Part shown: positions 36,269-44,910 of the stretch, piece after piece
Numbering within the stretch: the first letter of the stretch is position 1
How the letters are laid out: every line of letters starts with the position of its first letter
Origin: SAR324 cluster bacterium
Lineage (GTDB): Bacteria; SAR324; XYD2-FULL-50-16
DNA: 64,000 nucleotides
Assembly: GCA_028282885.1 (NCBI GenBank)
Contig: JANQGX010000081.1
Coordinates: 27,747 to 91,746, forward strand
Direction: 5' to 3'
Position numbers and translations under genes: made by a program
The notes under the pieces: model-generated
Databases searched by the model: none
The model's input: only the letters and a program-made list of their open reading frames with translations
Told to the model about the DNA's origin: nothing

Positions 36269-37336
36269 ATGCAGGTTCATACGAAACACTTTTCCCGCAG
36301 AAATTTTATGAAACTGAGTATGTTTGCGGCTGTGCAATCGATGATTGGTTGTTCATCCAGCGCCACAGCTATTGAAGGTAAACCTCTTCATCACACCACT
36401 TCAGGATTTCGTAATTATCCGCTTGCTCCGGAACCTGAAACACCCGAGCTATCGTTTATGTGGAGGCGTATCAAAGCCCTCTACGACAAACCTGAGATTC
36501 CGTCAGGCCACGTCATCGAGGAATCCGTGGCCTTGTCCGAATTTAACCTTTACCCAAAGGAGACCACCTTAACCTGGATCGGACACACGACCTATCTCCT
36601 GAGAATGGATGGGAAGACTTTCCTCCTGGATCCCTTTTTCAGCGATATTGCCAGCCCCCTTCCCATCGGGCCAAAGCGCTATGTTGCACCGGGAATTGGA
36701 TTGCGGAATCTGCCACGCATTGATGGCCTGATCGTGTCTCACAATCATTATGATCATCTGGATGCCGAGGCAGTGGAAATGCTTCCCGGAAAAGAGAACA
36801 TCGCCGTGTTCGTACCCCTTGGTCTGAAGCCGTTTTTTACCAAAAGAGGTTATCGAAAGGTAACGGAACTGGATTGGTACGAGTCGGCGGAAATGGAAGG
36901 GATTCGTTTAACAGCAACCCCCGCGGTTCACTTCTCCAACCGAAGCCTGGGAGATCGAAATGAAACGCTTTGGTGTTCCTGGGTGATTGAGTCGTCAAAC
37001 AGAAGCTGCTTCTTTTCGGGAGATACCGCTTATTCGGAATCTATCTTCAAAGAGATCGGAGCCAGGTTTCGAGGTTTTGATGTCGCTATCGTGCCTATCG
37101 GGGCATACGAACCGATAAAGGTGATGAAACCGGTGCATACCAATCCCGAAGAGGGAATCCGGGTGGCCAACGATGTTAAAGCCGATCTGATTATCCCCTG
37201 TCATTGGGGGACCATAACCCTCACTGACGAGCCCCCCTGGGAGCCCCCGGAAAGATACCGCTCTTTTGCGGCCAAAAACGGTATCACCGACGGTCGTGCC
37301 GCCATCATGAAAATCGGGGAAACCAGGGTTCTGTAG
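36269..37336 (+). CDS. MBL-fold metallohydrolase with Tat signal and lipobox (NAPE-PLD/UlaG-like)
   Basis: 355 residues. The N-terminus combines a twin-arginine motif (SRRNFMKLS) with a lipobox-like SMIGC, so it may be a Tat-exported lipoprotein that folds with its metal in the cytoplasm. Core motifs are WIGHTTYLLRMDGKTFLLDP, SHNHYDHLDAEAVEM (HxHxDH), TATPAVHFSNRS and SGDTAYSESIF. It is a paralogue of the preceding gene, which uses the Sec route instead. Confidence 0.9.
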   Translation: MQVHTKHFSRRNFMKLSMFAAVQSMIGCSSSATAIEGKPLHHTTSGFRNYPLAPEPETPELSFMWRRIKALYDKPEIPSGHVIEESVALSEFNLYPKETTLTWIGHTTYLLRMDGKTFLLDPFFSDIASPLPIGPKRYVAPGIGLRNLPRIDGLIVSHNHYDHLDAEAVEMLPGKENIAVFVPLGLKPFFTKRGYRKVTELDWYESAEMEGIRLTATPAVHFSNRSLGDRNETLWCSWVIESSNRSCFFSGDTAYSESIFKEIGARFRGFDVAIVPIGAYEPIKVMKPVHTNPEEGIRVANDVKADLIIPCHWGTITLTDEPPWEPPERYRSFAAKNGITDGRAAIMKIGETRVL

Positions 37337-37772
37337 TTCTGCCCCGGGTGCGGGTCTCTTTGGCGACAACAGAAAAAACTTCCCGTACCAGTTCTTCATC
37401 CCGGACGCCGGAAAGGGTCAGGGGAGTAGGAAAACCGGTGGCACCGATTCCCATCAATCCGTGCAGGCCTTCTTCATTAAACGGTCAGATGGTTATTCTA
37501 AAACGTATCGCGGATTGTACATGCTTGGTTTTTTTATGTAATAGCCGGGGTGACATATGGATCCGGATATCGACCCATCCTGCACTCCATATTGGGTGTG
37601 CGCAATCGGATGGTAAACTCTCAACCGGTTTTCCTCCGGGCGGGTGAACTCCAAACCCTCCCAGGGAGTTCATGAAAATGGCGATCATCGCTCCTTGCCA
37701 GGAATAAAATCAAATCCGATTTTGAAAATTTAATTTTGGACTTTTGAAGTGTTGTATGACAAAAGAATAGGC
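37337..37772. other. Intergenic region with a glycosidase relic
   Basis: About 436 bp. The minus strand near 37342-37481 encodes a GH3-like remnant, listed separately. The remainder shows no gene. Confidence 0.4.
37342..37481 (-). pseudogene. GH3 glycoside hydrolase remnant
   Basis: The minus strand reads FNEEGLHGLMGIGATGFPTP and then RDEELVREVFSVVAKETRTR. This matches the GH3 N-terminal pattern E-x-L-H-G, then A-T-x-F-P, then D-x-x-L-V-x-E-V and E-x-R-A-x-G. The preceding and following segments are lost, so only about 46 codons survive. Confidence 0.6.
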
Positions 37773-38597
37773 ATGATGAAAAAGAATCCTGTAGAGATCG
37801 CCAAAGAATACGCTCGAGGGTGGATACGGCATGATGCACTAAAAATCGCCGACCTGTTTGACGAGGACGGGATCTATATCGATCCTTTGCTAAATCGCGA
37901 GCTAAATCAGTCTGAAATCGCTGAGCATGCAACCCGGTACTTTTCCCTGTTTCCCGACCTATCCTTTGAAGGTGTTGGTGACTTCACCGAGAACAACGAT
38001 CTGATTGCGACCCAGTGGGTCATGAGCGGCACGAATAAAGCTGACAGCACGGGTGGCGGACCAGGGTTATCCATAGCTATCCCCGGGACAGATTTTATAA
38101 GGGTGGATAAGGGAAGGATTTTGTCAGTTCATGCCTATTTTGATCACCGTAAAATCCCGGTTTCTATCCGTAACGGCTTTGAGCCGTCAGTTCTCACGCA
38201 GGAAAGGAAACCAAACGAAAAGTATTCCAAATCGGCGCTTTCCAGGGAGAAAGCCAAGCTGATCAGAAATGAAATTGAAAGCATCATGCGGGAAAAGTTG
38301 CTGTACAGGGAGAGCGGATTTGGCCTGGAAGATCTGGCCAGGCTGCTGAAGCTGTCGACCAATCATGTGTCACAGGTCATCAACGCCGGGTTCGGTAAGA
38401 ATTTCCATGACTATATCAATGGTCTTCGCGTTCAGGAAGCCAAAGCGCTCCTGACCGGTCCTGAAAGAAACAACCGGTCGATTCTGGATATAGCCATGCA
38501 GGTCGGCTTTGGATCAAAATCCACCTTTAACGCAGCCTTTAAGAGGTTTACGGATCAGACCCCTACCCAGTTCATCAAATCAAAACGATCAGATTAA
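37773..38597 (+). CDS. AraC-family regulator with SnoaL-like N-terminal domain
   Basis: About 274 residues. Residues 1-125 look like a SnoaL/NTF2-type ester-cyclase fold (EYARGWIRHDALKIADLFDE, FSLFPDLSFEGVGDFTE, then PGTDFIRVDKGRILSVHAYF). The C-terminal 110 residues are an AraC HTH domain (GLEDLARLLKLSTNHVSQVI and SILDIAMQVGFGSKSTFNAA). The NTF2 pocket may serve as ligand sensor in place of the usual cupin. The start is uncertain: ATGs at 37773 and 37776 and a GTG at 37749 are all open, with weak ribosome sites. Confidence 0.85.
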   Translation: MMKKNPVEIAKEYARGWIRHDALKIADLFDEDGIYIDPLLNRELNQSEIAEHATRYFSLFPDLSFEGVGDFTENNDLIATQWVMSGTNKADSTGGGPGLSIAIPGTDFIRVDKGRILSVHAYFDHRKIPVSIRNGFEPSVLTQERKPNEKYSKSALSREKAKLIRNEIESIMREKLLYRESGFGLEDLARLLKLSTNHVSQVINAGFGKNFHDYINGLRVQEAKALLTGPERNNRSILDIAMQVGFGSKSTFNAAFKRFTDQTPTQFIKSKRSD

Positions 38598-38878
38598 ACC
38601 AATATCGCTTAGAAGCCTAAAGTCCCGACCAGTCGACTCAAGGGACACCCTTTCTTTTTAGACTTCTTGAGATCGCAATCTCTCGCTTACATCAAAACGA
38701 ACAATCTGTTGGATATCATTTGATTTAAACGGATTTTCTTTGTTCTGAACGTAGGGGAACAGAAAACAAGACACCATCATCTTCCGAATCGCAGTCCGAG
38801 CCTGTAGGATCGGTCGCATATGGTAGCCGGACTGTGATAGCCTCCCGATAAAAGAAACCACCAAACCAGGAGGCGATC

Positions 38879-39637
38879 ATGAAAGAGCAGGAGTTAACTG
38901 AACAATTAAAGGGATTTTTCCGGGAGCATCATGTACCGATATTCGGGATTGCGGACTCAGAGAGACTGGAAAACGAACCCGAGGGTTATCGACCGTCGGA
39001 TATGTTGCCCTCGGCAACCAGCATGGTGTGCTTCGGAATTCCCCTTCCCGCGGGCATGATGAAGGACAAAAAAAGAATCAATATTCACTACTGGAGAATG
39101 GCCAGCACTTATTATGGTAAGCTGGATGAGATTGCCTCCAGGCTTGCTGTCTTTTTTGAAACGAAACAGCTAATCACAACACCCGTGCTTAGTTGATTCC
39201 CCGTCGAAATGAGAGGTCCGGGCGACCTCATGGGACACATCTCCCTTGTGCGGATGGCTGAAGCTGCAGGACTGGGAAGAATAGGAAAGAATGGGCTTCT
39301 GTTCAATGTTGAATACGGTCCCAGGTTGATGCTGGGAGCGGTGCTCACAGAGTTTTCGCTTCAAGAGATGACCTGGCCTGAAAAAGACAGTGTCGGGTGC
39401 CCAAGCAATTGTTGCGTCTGCCAGCAGGTGTGTCCGGTCAATGCGATTGATGCACAGGGCAGGGTGGACAGACCGGCTTGTGCCAGACATTCCATGCAGT
39501 CACCGATCTTTTCGTTGGCCTTAAAATCCGGAGAAATTGCTGCTGAAGGTTTTACCGCCATTCTCAATACCACCAGTGTGGATACCAATTCGATGTATAC
39601 CTGCACCAAATGTGTCAGTGAATGCCCGAAATGCTGA
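38879..39637 (+). CDS. QueG-like double [4Fe-4S] protein with an in-frame TGA (candidate selenoprotein)
   Basis: One frame of 252 codons interrupted only by TGA at 39194-39196 (codon 106). A strong AGGAGG precedes the ATG. Upstream of the TGA: residues with SATSMVCFGIPLPAGMM and RMASTYYGKLDEIASRL. Downstream in the same frame: MRGPGDLMGHISLVRMAEAA, GRIGKNGLLFNVEYGPRLML, then two ferredoxin-like sites (CPSNCCVCQQVCP at 174-186, CTKCVSECPKC at 242-252). This resembles epoxyqueuosine-reductase/reductive-dehalogenase-like Fe-S proteins without a recognised cobalamin domain. No start codon with a ribosome site exists after the TGA. A hairpin 16 nt downstream could be a bacterial SECIS, making residue 106 selenocysteine (LS-U-FPVE). 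The plain alternative is a fresh nonsense mutation. Confidence 0.7.
39213..39229 (+). promoter_or_regulatory. Candidate bacterial SECIS hairpin
   Basis: GAGGTC-CGGGC-GACCTC: a perfect 6-bp stem with a 5-nt loop, extendable by ATGA/TCAT-type pairs past a 2-nt bulge. The loop begins 23 nt after the TGA and has G as its second base. Bacterial SECIS elements require a stem-loop at about this distance with a G in the first loop positions. Confidence 0.5.
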
Positions 39638-40630
39638 TTAGGTTTGAAAGATACGACTGTGATGGTTTGTAGAGGTAATGCTTCGGCCGATCGAGGGGTA
39701 TCGATGGGTGATATTTCACCGCTTCCGAGGGACAACGAAGGGGTTGGTATATAATCGGATTGTTTGGTTTTAGGAATTTCGGTTTTCAGGTGCTGGCACA
39801 CCGCATTCACACTATCATTGCAGGAACTGTTTACTTTTTATCTTCTTGATCTTGTTTTGAGGCTGCAGGTCATTTAAGGATAGACTGTGCAAACAAGGCG
39901 CGCCGGGGAAGCAGCAGATCGAAACAACAGATCCGAAAGGAATGAACGTCGAGTAGAATTTGCTCCACCGATTTAGATCATTGATTGATAACCTGTCAGA
40001 GATCAAATGGATATCTCGGACTGCTAACGCAGCCACTGATTGAACTGATAGATTGATGCAGGAGATTCTGCAAACAAAACCATGCGCAAACAACCTCTAA
40101 CCGAGATCAAAGAACTGAATGAAGACTTTTGGTATGCCAAATCAACCCAAAAACCGACGTGTGTATCAAAGTTCTTAAAAAGCGGTAATTTAAACAGATC
40201 AACCCAATAGGTAGCAGTCATTTCTGACTGGCATTTTTCTTTGCTATGTTTTGAAAAACGTCAGGTTAAATGGCCGCCGAAGCTGCATGTCGACCTTTAT
40301 AAAATTGATATAATTAAGAAAAATATACGATCAAAGGGTCTGGTATAGCCGTCAATAGTTTGTATTTTGCCTGCAGCCTGGTTTCACGTCTGAATTGCTC
40401 ATACAGCTCAACAAAAGTTGGATTCGCAAAATCTGCCTTAGCGTGGCTCCCTGTTAAGTTCAAATAAAAGGTTAACAAAACAATGGAGTTACGCTATTGG
40501 TAGATTTATATCAACTCCGCCTGCCGATTCAGCGGTTTAGTTCAACAACCGGATACATCAAACCAGATTCCTGGCTTGTCATCTCAAGCTTATCGCAATC
40601 GTATAAAATCGTTTTTAAAAGGATATTTGA
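39638..40630. other. Long intergenic region without an identified gene
   Basis: 993 bp. A minus-strand stretch at about 40314-40490 is stop-free for some 58 codons and looks coding (HAKADFANPTFVELYEQFRR) but has no start and is not recognised. A 42-codon plus-strand frame from 40082 (MRKQPLTEIKELNEDFWYAK) lacks a ribosome site. Both may be remnants. Confidence 0.35.
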
Positions 40631-41056
40631 ATGGAGACCATAAATACCATTGAATTGAAGGATGAGAATACTTATCCGGATGAAACTGTCTTGAAGAAGA
40701 TTCTCGGCAGATCTTTCAATGCTTACCTGGAGCTGCTCAAGCTGTATGATTCGTATGAAATGACTTACGAATGGAGATACTACAGGGATGGGAAAGCATG
40801 GTTGTGCAAGGTGCAGAAAAAGAAAAGAACCATCGTCTGGATGTCCGCCTGGAAGGGGTATATGCAGGCAACGGTTTATTTTCCGGAAAGGTATCTTGAA
40901 GATATTTATAATCTCAAAATATCAGCAGAAACAAAAACCAGGATTAATAACACCAAGAATGTCGGCAAATCAAAACCTTGCATATTCGAAATCAGAAACA
41001 AAAAAGCGCTGAAAGATCTGGAAAAAGTGATGAGTTTTAAGATCCGGGCGAAATGA
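40631..41056 (+). CDS. DUF3788-family protein
   Basis: 141 residues that fit the DUF3788 pattern: an N-terminal helix region around LGRSFNAYLELLKLYDS, then EWRYYRDGKAWLCKVQKKKR and TIVWMSAWKGYMQATVYFPE. The family is small, cytoplasmic and of unknown function. AAAAGGAT precedes the ATG. Single gene. Confidence 0.8.
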   Translation: METINTIELKDENTYPDETVLKKILGRSFNAYLELLKLYDSYEMTYEWRYYRDGKAWLCKVQKKKRTIVWMSAWKGYMQATVYFPERYLEDIYNLKISAETKTRINNTKNVGKSKPCIFEIRNKKALKDLEKVMSFKIRAK

Positions 41057-41280
41057 AGCATTCCTCCCCGGCTTGTGAAATGCTTGGAAACCATTTGGAA
41101 AAAACCCATCTGCATGGAGATCTACCGGCGGTAGATGTGCTTGAGCACTCTGAAATCATAAAATTTCAAAGTCACGCAAATTGATGAGTATTGGACTCAG
41201 ATATGTCGATATTGATTATTTCCCGAAACGTCAGACATCCCAACGACTTGGAAGCTTATTGTGAATCAGAAGAGTGAGTT

Positions 41281-41877
41281 ATGGAAAAACGTGGAAAAGC
41301 TGCAATTGTGTATGACTCCGGATATGGAGCTACCGCATCAGCAGCCAAAACAATCAGCAGCACCCTTACAGGACTCGGGATTGACGTGATCTTCTTTCAG
41401 GCCGGCCAAAGGGATCTGCCCGAGTGCGACAGGATCTTTATTGGTAGCCCTATTCGTCTTGGCAGATGCACTCCGGAAATGAAATCGTTTTTAATTCATC
41501 ATTCTGACAAGCTGGTCGACAAAAAGGTCTTTCTCTTTTTCACCTGCATGAACGTCTCTTCTGATATTACTCATTGCGACTTTCCCGTCTTTGCCGATCC
41601 GCAGTTCAGGGAGCCAAACAAACCCAAAACCCGATCCGGGCTGATGGAAGCCACTCACACCACCTCATACTATCTTAAACATCTTCTCAAACTTATACCT
41701 GGCATCGCACCAGCCGCTGTTGCCTTTTTCAAGGGTCGCCTGGATACAGATCAACTCCCCCCGCTGTATCGATTCATTATGAGAATCGCGATGTTAACCA
41801 TGCCCGAGATTCAAAATGGTGATTTTTTGAAGCACGAAACTGTTGAGTCCTGGGTCCATGCGCATATAGACTTCTAA
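41281..41877 (+). CDS. Flavodoxin-domain protein
   Basis: 198 residues. The phosphate-binding loop is VYDSGYGATASAAKTISSTL, followed by DRIFIGSPIRLGRCTPEMKS and VFLFFTCMNVSS. This resembles the Flavodoxin_5/HemG-like group that binds FMN and transfers electrons. The C-terminal extension (about 60 residues with PGIAPAAVAFFKGRLDTDQL, then PPLYRFIMRIA) is as in HemG-like proteins, but no heme genes are nearby, so electron transfer to an unknown partner is the safe call. Confidence 0.87.
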   Translation: MEKRGKAAIVYDSGYGATASAAKTISSTLTGLGIDVIFFQAGQRDLPECDRIFIGSPIRLGRCTPEMKSFLIHHSDKLVDKKVFLFFTCMNVSSDITHCDFPVFADPQFREPNKPKTRSGLMEATHTTSYYLKHLLKLIPGIAPAAVAFFKGRLDTDQLPPLYRFIMRIAMLTMPEIQNGDFLKHETVESWVHAHIDF

Positions 41878-42297
41878 AATACACCCGCCAAAACTGTCCA
41901 CATGAATCCGAAGACACGTTTCCACAATCACTGTCAAACCATAATCCGGGTGGCGTGGATGTCCTTGTGAGGTTGTAAATTCAGGCCTGATGACGCATAA
42001 TAACTTTTTCCAGGGCGTCTAGATCTCCTTTAAGGGACTGCTGAATCAGCTTGTCTTCGGCATCTGCGGGATCTTGTTGTTCCAAAAAAGGATTAACCAT
42101 TTCGTCTCCCTGTCTATTCGTCGGTTTGTAACTTGTACGCCAGCTTGATCTGACTGCGACAATTGATCCAAAAAAAATTCGATTGAGTCTTTATTTTCAC
42201 CGTTCCGTTAAAACAAACCATAGAGAAATCCCCGAACACCGGCCTGCAACCCTGTTTATGAAAAGCCATTAAATCTTCACCATTATCCGGAGTCATT
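41878..42297. other. Intergenic region with an ECF sigma factor relic
   Basis: 420 bp. The minus strand carries the sigma-factor remnant at 41981-42100. The rest has no recognised content. Confidence 0.45.
41981..42100 (-). pseudogene. ECF RNA polymerase sigma factor, N-terminal remnant
   Basis: A 39-codon frame with GGGAG before its ATG encodes EDKLIQQSLKGDLDALEKVI followed by MRHQA and TGA, then IYN in frame. This is the start of sigma region 2.1-2.2 of ECF factors (normally RHQ-x-W-I-Y-N); the TGA stands where TGG (Trp) is expected. After IYN the similarity is lost, so the gene is both stopped and truncated. Confidence 0.65.
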
Positions 42298-43161
42298 ATG
42301 TCGATTCAGAAATGGCCCGACGGTCTGCCGAGAGCCGGTAACCGTCAATTTGAGCAAATGAAATCCATCTCCCCCTGGTTTGAGATTTATAAAATCAATG
42401 AGAAAACCTTTGCCTTGCTCGAGCCGCATCATGACGAAGAGGTTTTCTCCTTTATCCTGCTGGGCGACAATAAAGCCGTTCTCATCGATACAGGCATGGG
42501 AATTTCAGATATTCGGAGGGAAGTTGAAAACATCACCAAACTTCCTGTTATGGTGGTGAATACGCATACCCACTTCGATCACACCGGAGATAATTGCCGT
42601 TTTGATGAAATAGCCTGTTTTAACGATACCTTTGAGTTGAACAACCTGGAGCAAGGACACAGCAAGCAGTTCTGTCAGGAGTTCATGCAATCCGGATCCT
42701 ATCAGAACCTTCCGGATGGATTTGTTCCGGAGGATTACTACATTAAACCTTCCAAAGCAACGAGAACATTGAATCATCTGGATCAACTGGATCTTGGCAA
42801 CCGAACCCTGGTCATTCACCACACACCGGGTCACAGTCCGGGGAGTATCTGCATCGAAGATACCGGTTATAGAATACTGTTTACCGGCGACACTTACTAT
42901 CGTGGATCGATTTTTGTGCATCTGCCCGGCTCAGACCAACAGGCTTTTTTTGATAGTGGGGAATATCTGTATAGCCTGCTGGACAGGATTGATATCCTCT
43001 GTCCCGGACATAATGAATGCCTTGCGCCAAAAGATGATATAGGTCAGTTGCATAGTACCCTCGGCAAGATTAAAAATGGACTTCTGAATTTTGAAATAGA
43101 CAGAGGATCGAAATTTTATCAACTCGATCATTTTAATCTTCGTTTACCCTTAACCGACTAA
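42298..43161 (+). CDS. MBL-fold metallohydrolase
   Basis: 287 residues. Metal site THTHFDHTGDN (HxHxDH), then HHTPGHSPGSICIED and RILFTGDTYYRGSIFVHL, and a final His in CPGHNECLA. This is the glyoxalase II-like branch. The catalysed reaction is unknown, probably hydrolysis of a thioester or ester. GGAG precedes the ATG. It lies 18 bp before a paralogue of the same length. Confidence 0.9.
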   Translation: MSIQKWPDGLPRAGNRQFEQMKSISPWFEIYKINEKTFALLEPHHDEEVFSFILLGDNKAVLIDTGMGISDIRREVENITKLPVMVVNTHTHFDHTGDNCRFDEIACFNDTFELNNLEQGHSKQFCQEFMQSGSYQNLPDGFVPEDYYIKPSKATRTLNHLDQLDLGNRTLVIHHTPGHSPGSICIEDTGYRILFTGDTYYRGSIFVHLPGSDQQAFFDSGEYLYSLLDRIDILCPGHNECLAPKDDIGQLHSTLGKIKNGLLNFEIDRGSKFYQLDHFNLRLPLTD

Positions 43162-43179
43162 TCTGAATTCAGTATCGCC

Positions 43180-44043
43180 ATGAAATCTTTATCCGAATAT
43201 GAAGAAGTCAAAACCACCGATGACTGGTACCAGGTCTACCGGATTGAGCCTGATCTTTACGTGATTTCCGAGCCCCACCATTTTGAACAGACTTTATCCA
43301 GCCTTCTGCTCGGCAAGGAGAGCGCTTTATTGATTGATACGAGTTGCGGGCTTGGCAATTTAAGAAAAACAGTCGGGGAGATTACCGATTTGCCTGTGAA
43401 AGTTGTCAACACGCATACCCACACCGACCATATCGGCTGTAATCATCAGTTTGATGATATTGCCATGTTCAACCATCCCCTTTGTCACCAGGTTTCGCAA
43501 AACGGTGTATCCCACCAGATCATGCAACAAGAGATTCTGGAAGATAATCTGCTCAGCAAACCTCTTCCGGATCATATTGATCCGGCTACCCATTCCCTGC
43601 CGCCTTTCAGGGTCAACCAATGGCTAACGAACGGGGATATCATCAGAACGGCTGACAGGGAATTATTGGTCATTTACACTCCCGGGGAAGCCAAGGACCA
43701 TATCTGTCTGCTTGACAGGGAAAACCGTATCCTGTTCAGCGGCGATATATTGTTGCACGGTCCCGTCTGGACGCATCTGCAGGGTGGCAGCCTGAGTGAG
43801 TTGATCACCAGTTACCGGAAACTGATGCGATTTCGTGACGACTTTGATCTCCTGATTCCCAGTCACAGCGAACCTGTAGCAGACAAGGATCTCCTGCCCG
43901 ATTCCCTGTCTGCGGCTGAGAATATTTTGAACGGATATGACAGATTTAAAGAGAGAATTGATCCCTGGAACCGATGGATCAGGGAATACGATTTCGGCAG
44001 GTTTCGGATACTGACTGCACCTGCCTTTATGGATCAGTTATAG
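43180..44043 (+). CDS. MBL-fold metallohydrolase (paralogue of the preceding gene)
   Basis: 287 residues. It shares the layout of its neighbour: LLIDTSCGLGNLRKTVGEIT, THTHTDHIGCNHQFDD (metal site), LLVIYTPGEAKDHICLLDRE and RILFSGDILLHGPVW, with a late His in IPSHSEPV. Note TPGEAKDH where the neighbour and the family have TPGHSPGS: the first His of that motif is replaced by Glu, which may weaken one metal site or change specificity. Confidence 0.88.
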   Translation: MKSLSEYEEVKTTDDWYQVYRIEPDLYVISEPHHFEQTLSSLLLGKESALLIDTSCGLGNLRKTVGEITDLPVKVVNTHTHTDHIGCNHQFDDIAMFNHPLCHQVSQNGVSHQIMQQEILEDNLLSKPLPDHIDPATHSLPPFRVNQWLTNGDIIRTADRELLVIYTPGEAKDHICLLDRENRILFSGDILLHGPVWTHLQGGSLSELITSYRKLMRFRDDFDLLIPSHSEPVADKDLLPDSLSAAENILNGYDRFKERIDPWNRWIREYDFGRFRILTAPAFMDQL

Positions 44044-44075
44044 CAAAACTGAAAATGGAAAAGGCCCGTTTCTGC

Positions 44076-44906
44076 TTAGATCGGGATATGGATATTGATC
44101 GATTCAATCTCGGTGTTACGGGGTAAGGATGAAAGCTTGAATTGCTCAAATGGCGAGATACGGTGGTCAATCTGAAGGTTATATAGTTTCAGCCAATGGT
44201 AAATGATGTAGTAATAGCTTTTCGTTAAATCTTCAAATGGCCCCTTGTGACGGGCAACAATGTAGGTTCCTTCGGGGATTTTCAGCGCGGTTTCACCCAG
44301 TTGTACCTCTTCGGGAATCGCGATGCAGGCATCGTAGCGGATGTTCTTCTGTTCGGTGATCCCGGGATCATCATGGCTGATTCCATAGAGTTCAAGTGTA
44401 TCAAACTCCCGGTAGCTTTTTGGCAGATACCCGGCGAGCTGGTGCCAGGGTGAATCCCGGTCTGCCGGCGTCCCGCTCAATTCATACGGTCCAATGTAAC
44501 GTTTAAAAATACAGTGGCGCTCCCGAAACCAAACCTTGCCAATATGGTCGATGTGATCATCACTGAATTCAAAGGGATCCAAAGACTTATAGGATGAAGG
44601 ATTCCGACCGAAGCGTTTGTTGAAAGCCCGCGTGAAGGTCTCGTGGGTGTAGAAACCACTGTCAAAAGCCAGATCGACAATCTTCTCGTCCCTGGCCCGT
44701 AGTCGAAACGCAGCATTCTCCAGCCTCAGCCTGCGTAGATAGGATTTTACCGTTTCCCCGGTGAAATCCTTGAACAGACGATGAAAATGGAAAGGGGAGA
44801 TATAGGCCGCCGCTGCAATATCATCAAGGCCGATCTCCTCCTCCAGGTTGTTTTGAATAAAACGGAGAGCCCGGAAAAGAGCTTCCCCGTGTCGATGTTC
44901 ACTCAT
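44076..44906 (-). CDS. AraC-family regulator with GyrI-like effector-binding domain
   Basis: 276 residues. The AraC HTH domain is N-terminal (EEEIGLDDIAAAAYISPFHF, HRLFKDFTGE, VDLAFDSGFYTHETFTRAFN, KRFGRNPSSYK). The C-terminal 150 residues form a GyrI-like/SOUL small-molecule binding domain (ERHCIFKRYIGPYELSG and EGTYIVARHKGPFEDLTKSY), the SbmC/Rob type layout. It is the last gene of a minus-strand group with a TfoX-C protein and a VOC protein. Confidence 0.92.
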   Translation of the reverse strand: MSEHRHGEALFRALRFIQNNLEEEIGLDDIAAAAYISPFHFHRLFKDFTGETVKSYLRRLRLENAAFRLRARDEKIVDLAFDSGFYTHETFTRAFNKRFGRNPSSYKSLDPFEFSDDHIDHIGKVWFRERHCIFKRYIGPYELSGTPADRDSPWHQLAGYLPKSYREFDTLELYGISHDDPGITEQKNIRYDACIAIPEEVQLGETALKIPEGTYIVARHKGPFEDLTKSYYYIIYHWLKLYNLQIDHRISPFEQFKLSSLPRNTEIESINIHIPI

Positions 44907-44910
44907 TGGA

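Noticed and set aside
39635..39658. Second in-frame TGA of the candidate selenoprotein as another Sec codon
   Set aside because: The frame stays open for 35 codons after it, but the sequence loses all family character after CPKC and no clear hairpin was seen, so it is taken as the true stop.
42114..42296. 60-codon minus-strand frame upstream of the sigma-factor relic
   Set aside because: No recognisable family, no good ribosome site, and it is not in line with the relic; probably chance.
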